From assembly GCA_001598975.1 (NCBI GenBank), contig BBXU01000842.1, positions 1-33,549 of the forward strand: a DNA stretch of 33,549 bases. The letters run 5' to 3'. Position numbers and translations under genes: made by a program. A model generated the notes under the pieces. That model made no database searches. It was not told the origin of the DNA and saw only the letters and a program-made list of their open reading frames with translations. This DNA comes from Parachlorella kessleri. Taxonomy: Eukaryota; Chlorophyta; Trebouxiophyceae; Chlorellales; Chlorellaceae. Of the stretch, positions 29,206 to 33,549 are shown in pieces. Within the stretch, counting starts at the first letter, position 1, and the number at the start of each line of letters is the position of its first letter.

Positions 29206-32200
29206 ATGGCCCTGGACAGTGTGAGGCAAGCCAGCTGCAACCAGCTCCAGCAACCTGGAAACCTGTTTGCCCTCGCATAGTCTGACACATAACCAGCTTG
29301 GGTGGCAGACGCCAAGCTTCAGAAGACCTTCCTTGCATCGCAGGGTGCGCTGGGTGCAGGCCAGTGGCTACCTCAACCCGCCGCAAGCCCGCTGCGGTCA
29401 CGTCGCAGCCGCAGTCAGCAGCCCCACCTGGGGCGAAGAGTTTCTCATTGTCCACGGCGGCATCAACCGCCACAAGGAAGCGCTGGATGATCTGGTGGTG
29501 CTGCAGTATGAGCAGGAGGCGTGGTTTCAGCCGCAGGGCAGCGGCGGCGCCGCGGCGCTGGTGGGGCCGGCAGCCAGGGCCTTCCACTCAGGCTGTGTGC
29601 TGGACCGCAAGCTGTACATCTTCGGCGGGCATGTTTATGTTAAGCAGCAGCACAAGCTGCATCAGTTCAACGACTTGTGGGTCCTGAACACGGTGAGGAG
29701 AACGACACTTAGTGCTGGCTCGTCCTACTAATCGCCCGCTTGACAATTTAACCAGATGGAGACCTTAGGGAGTAAGCGAGTGCGAGTTATGGAAGTCCAG
29801 CGGCTTCCCACCCCCAACCCTGCTGCCAGTGGATTCCATCGAAGCAAGACAATTGGTTGTGCCAAATGTGTGTGCTGCGCTGGTTACTCACTGGTTCTTT
29901 CTGAGGCTGAGATGCAGGACACCTGGGAGTGGGCTAGGGTGGATGTGGCACCCGACGCTGTTCAGCCCTGCCCTCGGGATCGAGCTGCCATGGTGGCCCT
30001 CGGAAGCTCCCGGCTGCTGCTGTATGGCGGCGCTGATGCCATGAACCGACGTCTGGATGACCTGTGGCTGTTTGACCTTGACCTGTAAGTGGCTGCCCTC
30101 CTTCAGGGCTGTCCCTTGTGTGGCTAGTAGCACACTGGTGGGGGCCACGAGTTTGTAAGATGCTTGCTGAGAGTACTTGACCCTGTCAGAAGTGCCAAGC
30201 GCAGGTATACCCTGCGTAAGGCCCGCAATTAAGTGGCGACAGGGAGACAATTAGAAGCAACACTGTGACTAGGTGACACATGTCCTCCGTGCAGGGGCAT
30301 CTGGCAGGAGGTGCGCCCAACCGGCGCCAAGCCCCGCCCACGTTGCTGCACTACATTGTGTGCTGTGGAGAACCGCGTGCTAATGGTGAGCAAGCAGTTG
30401 CTGGGATTGTAGACTGGTCCACTAGCAGCCCTACCGTGACACACCATGCCTATGCACCGGAACGGGGGCAGGTATTGTACCGCCTTTGACCCGTCCTTCC
30501 CGTGCCTCTTGCAAAGTAGTCTCTGGGTTCCTCACAAACACCCCACATTCCCTACTGGCGCCTTCTCCTCTGCTGCTGTACAGTTTGGGGGCGACTCCTA
30601 TGGAGTGACCAACGAACTCTGGTCCCTACGGGGCCTCCTGGAACCAAGCCCGTCTGAAGCCTCGGCAGAGGGCGCCTCAGGCGGAGCCCCTGGTAGCGGG
30701 CCTCAGTGGATCCAGCTCACCCTGGAAGGCCCCACGCCTGCCCCTAGGAGGGGCCATGCCGAGGCGTCGCTTGGGCGCTGGCTGGTATTCATGGGGGGCC
30801 TGACGGAGCAGAAGTCCATGCTGGGGATTAAGAGCAGGAATGAGTACCTGGCAGGTGAGTAGCTTGGCTTGAGCGTATGGCTCATGAGTTCGGAAGCATG
30901 CTGTCGTACGATGTGGGAGTAGAGGCACATTCTGAGGTGGGAGTAGAGGCACATTCTGCCGCTGCGTCTACCTAGGGTTTTTAACTGTATATGTAGCGTA
31001 GTAGTGCCTGAAGTGATATGCAGACTGACTGGCCTTACAGCCTGTAGCCTACTAGCCATGGAAGGCTATGGTGGTCGCTCTCAAAAGTCTTGCCGCCACT
31101 TTATGCTAGGATGACGAGGGTCGCCAAGTGGCATCTGGAACACCTGCTGACCTAGACGTGCCCATGTGTGTTGTGTGCGGAACAAGGTAGGCTTGTTGCA
31201 GTAGGGTTTGGAAAGTCAACACACCTGGAGGCCAGCTGCAACTGCTGACAAAACAAGAGTAGGACAACCAGGGAGCGGACGTGCGGAGAGTGTTCATTCA
31301 GGGGCGCTTTTTTGTTGCAGATGTCGTGGTGATGGACCGCCAGGTGGACCGAGTTGCGTGGAAGAGTGTGGAGGGTGCCGCAGAGGGCGAGGGGCCCCTG
31401 CCTCGTGAGAAGCACACACTGACAGCTCTCTCTGGCGGCCGGCTGTTTCTGTTTGGAGGTGGGTGAGCTGCTCTTTGCGGTGGGCAACATTGGTAGTTTC
31501 AGACGCTGATACCTGCTGCTACTTAAAGATCGAGGGGAGCAGGATGGTCTGGATTGTAGCCTTGTGTCATGAGCTGGTTCCCCTTAGGGGGCTAGGTGAG
31601 GTGCTGCCCTTGCACCTTTTTGGTGTCCAGGTCAGCATCCAGATGGCTTGCCATTTATTCATCAGGACATGCGTTAGGATGTCCTGCCGAGGCTCCCTTT
31701 GGACAGTCGCACTCTCCCCTGCAGGCACCGATGGCCAGACCACCCTAGGCGATGCTTGGTGGCTGGACCTGGAGGACATTGTTGCCCCTACCCCCCACAC
31801 CCTGCTGCCGTCAGAGCTTCCCCAGGGCCCCTTTGCTCTATCGCCCTCCACCCAGGAGGAGCTGGCCAGGCAGTACACCGAGCAGCACCAGCAGTACGCG
31901 CTCTACCAGCAGCAACACCAGCAGCAGCAGCAGCAGGCGGCCAACCCGCCGCCACAGCCGCAGCCGTACGCTCATCACCAGCAGCCGCAGCACCAGCAGC
32001 AACAACTCCAGCAACTGCAGTACTACCAGCAGCAACAGCAGGAGCAGCAGCAGCAGCAGATGGTAACAGCAGGAGGGGCGACAGCGGCAGGTGCTGGCGC
32101 CTCCCCGCTCGCACAGCAGCACCCCAGCGCAGCACAGCAGGCGCAGCAGGTGGTGGCTAGCAGTGCCTTCCCCTACTTGCCAGCCTCACTTGCGACCTCC

Positions 32201-33254
32201 CTGCCAGGCATGCCAGCAGGCCTATCCAATGTGTTCACCTCATTCAAGGAGCGTTTTGGGTTGCCAGCTACGGCATCCCAAGCCAGCCTTGCCGGCAGTG
32301 CAGCAGGGGCAGCAGCAGCAGCAGCAGGGGCCCAACAGCCTTTGGGCACAGGGGCCGCTGCGCTATCGCCGCCGCCCGGGGTAGGCAGCAGCGCAGCGGC
32401 AGGAGGCATGGCCACCAGCAGCGCTTACAACTGGTCAGGCATGCTCAGCACGGCTCCTTTGCGGGGGCTACAGACTGTGACAGCTGCCGTTCATGATGAA
32501 GCCCTTCTTGCCCTGGGGCAGAAGGCCCTTCTGGAAGGGGCAGTGACAGGTGCTGGGGAGGAGGCGGTGGCTGGCGGGTGGAGCCCCGAGCAACTCCTGC
32601 AAGCAGCACGGCAGTTCCTGGCTAGCTGCCGGCCCGAGGTGGGCTGCTGCAGCTTGTGTGTGACTGTCCCCTGCCATCTGGGATTGGCTATACCAGTATG
32701 CGCCATTGGTGTCAAACGATGAGTTTGAAATGAGCTGGGGGGCACCTGGCCGTTCTGCCACCTGCACTTGGTTTGTATGAGTTGAAAGAAACTGTGAGCA
32801 AGCTACGTTGGCAATGACGGTATTAGCGTTGTATGCTGTGAGCCTGTAAGTATCACCTACATGTCCTGTGCAGGAGCTGCGGCTGGGTGACCTGCCCATA
32901 CTGATGGCCGACTACCGGCGGCTGGCCCGGGTTGGCTGGGCGCTGGCGGTGCAGCAGCAAGGGGGCCTTGACGCCCTGCTGCAAGGCGGCGTTGAAAGTG
33001 CTGGCGGCAATGACGGCGCCTTCGGGGCGGCCGGGGGAGCAGGAGATCCTCTGCTGATGCCTGGGAGGTTCCTGCACCTGAGTGCTGAAGAACTGCGGAT
33101 GAGGGAGGTCCCCGAGATACTGACAGACTACCAGCTGCTACTTTTACTGTTCAACTCTGCGGGAGCTGATGGGCAGCAGCCAGATGCTGCTGGTGGCGAC
33201 ACGCCTGCTGTGCCAGCCCATGTTGGTGGTGCCACACTTGCCACTGTCAGCTAG
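29206..33254 (+). CDS. Kelch-repeat protein with Gln/Ala-rich linker and C-terminal repeat motif
   Basis: Model exons 29206-29220, 29360-29692, 29918-30084, 30295-30385, 30584-30854, 31321-31458, 31725-32638 and 32874-33254 give 770 codons without frame errors. Kelch blades are visible as ARCGHVAAAVSSP...FLIVHGG, RAFHSGCVLDRKLYIFGGH...NDLWVLNT, RDRAAMVALGSSRLLLYGGA...DDLWLFDL, FGGDSYGVTNELWSL, RRGHAEASLGRWLVFMGGL, and EKHTLTALSGGRLFLFGG...GDAWWLDL, which would form a beta-propeller of about six blades. Then follow a Gln-rich stretch (31863-32065), an Ala/Gly/Ser stretch and two copies of an EELR..(D/E)(L/V)P..(L)..DY motif. Only the 15-base first exon is weak; an alternative acceptor at 29343 would add VRWVQ and need another first exon. 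The binding partner is unknown. Confidence 0.83.
30919..30957. repeat. Two-unit tandem repeat in Kelch intron 5
   Basis: gtgggagtagaggcacattc occurs twice in direct succession, separated by tgag, about 70 bases after the exon 5 donor. The two units are identical over at least 20 bases, so the duplication is recent. Confidence 0.8.
31863..32065 (+). repeat. CAG-rich region coding for a poly-Gln linker
   Basis: Imperfect CAG/CAA/CAC repeats inside Kelch exon 7 encode Gln runs broken by Pro, His and Tyr. Mixed CAG and CAA codons argue that the Gln tract is kept at the protein level rather than being only a fresh slippage product. Confidence 0.8.
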
Positions 33255-33549
33255 AGCAATGCAAGGTGTTGGTGTGCTGGTAGCAGTGGCTCAGTAGCAT
33301 GGGTGGTACGGACTGCAGCCATTTTCTTTCAGGTTCCTAGTTTTGTTTGGCTGGAGCCCAGTAACCCAGGCACCTTGGAACATTTGTCATGGTGTGCCAC
33401 TGGCAACATGGCAGGGAGCCAAAGGTGCAGTCACTGTTGCACAGGGAGCCTTATAAAGATGCGCGCGTTATATCTTTTAGGCTGGTACAGTTGCCTTGGC
33501 ACCCTCCATGATCGTCGTGGAAGCTGTGCTGGGGGGGGGGGGGGCGGGG
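33255..33549. other. 3' flank of the Kelch gene, ending in a G-run
   Basis: No further exon seen. The window ends in a run of G interrupted by one C (33530-33549), which may be a real homopolymer or the point where the assembly ended. No TGTAA word is found in this flank. Confidence 0.5.

Noticed and set aside
31788..32135. Long minus-strand open frames opposite the Kelch Gln-rich exon
   Set aside because: They are Leu/Ala/Gly low complexity produced by reading the CAG tract backwards; the plus strand has the supported Kelch exon.

Overview
The window looks like nuclear DNA of a green alga (Chlorophyta; a trebouxiophyte or close relative is my best guess). The evidence is many short exons joined by GT-AG introns with strong C/TGCAG acceptors, long CAG-derived Gln/Ala tracts, a thylakoid-lumen type cyclophilin with a Tat-like signal, a chloroplast-type DnaJ, and a divergent actin reminiscent of the algal NAP class. 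I see no bacterial operons, viral genes, CRISPR array, rRNA or tRNA.

Layout. 1-2050: mostly non-coding, with a probable terminal exon of a plus-strand gene (437-595), a GC-rich palindromic cluster (about 976-1165), a decayed tandem duplication (1240-1430) and a doubtful exon (1431-1682). 2053-5080 (minus): an 11-exon divergent actin whose splice phases all agree except for one missing base in exon 3. 5953-16563 (minus): a very large ABCG (white-brown complex) transporter with a secreted/EGF-like N-terminal region, then nucleotide-binding and transmembrane domains. 17045-19462 (plus): a 7-exon lumenal cyclophilin, divergent from the ABCG gene. 19948-21392 and 23909-25137 (plus): two paralogous 3-exon BTB/POZ genes. 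25987 to about 28880 (minus): a type-I DnaJ with four zinc-binding CxxCxGxG repeats. Between the BTB genes (about 22540-23240, minus) lies a decayed copy of the same DnaJ, so a BTB+DnaJ pair was duplicated in tandem and one DnaJ died. About 29206-33254 (plus): a Kelch-repeat protein with a Gln/Ala-rich linker and a C-terminal motif repeated twice.

The most unusual pattern crosses gene boundaries. Short tandem duplications span exon-intron junctions, and the extra copies of the splice site and exon edge lie in the intron. I found this at five places in the ABCG gene, once clearly in the cyclophilin gene, and probably in the actin gene. One copied edge (the first half of the ABCG Walker A exon) differs from the real exon mostly at silent positions. 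The pattern suggests introns here grow by junction-spanning duplication, possibly leaving spare splice sites or alternative exons.

The genes do not form a pathway. The only functional groupings visible are the BTB-DnaJ duplicated pair and two divergent, possibly shared promoters (16564-17044 and 28881-29205).
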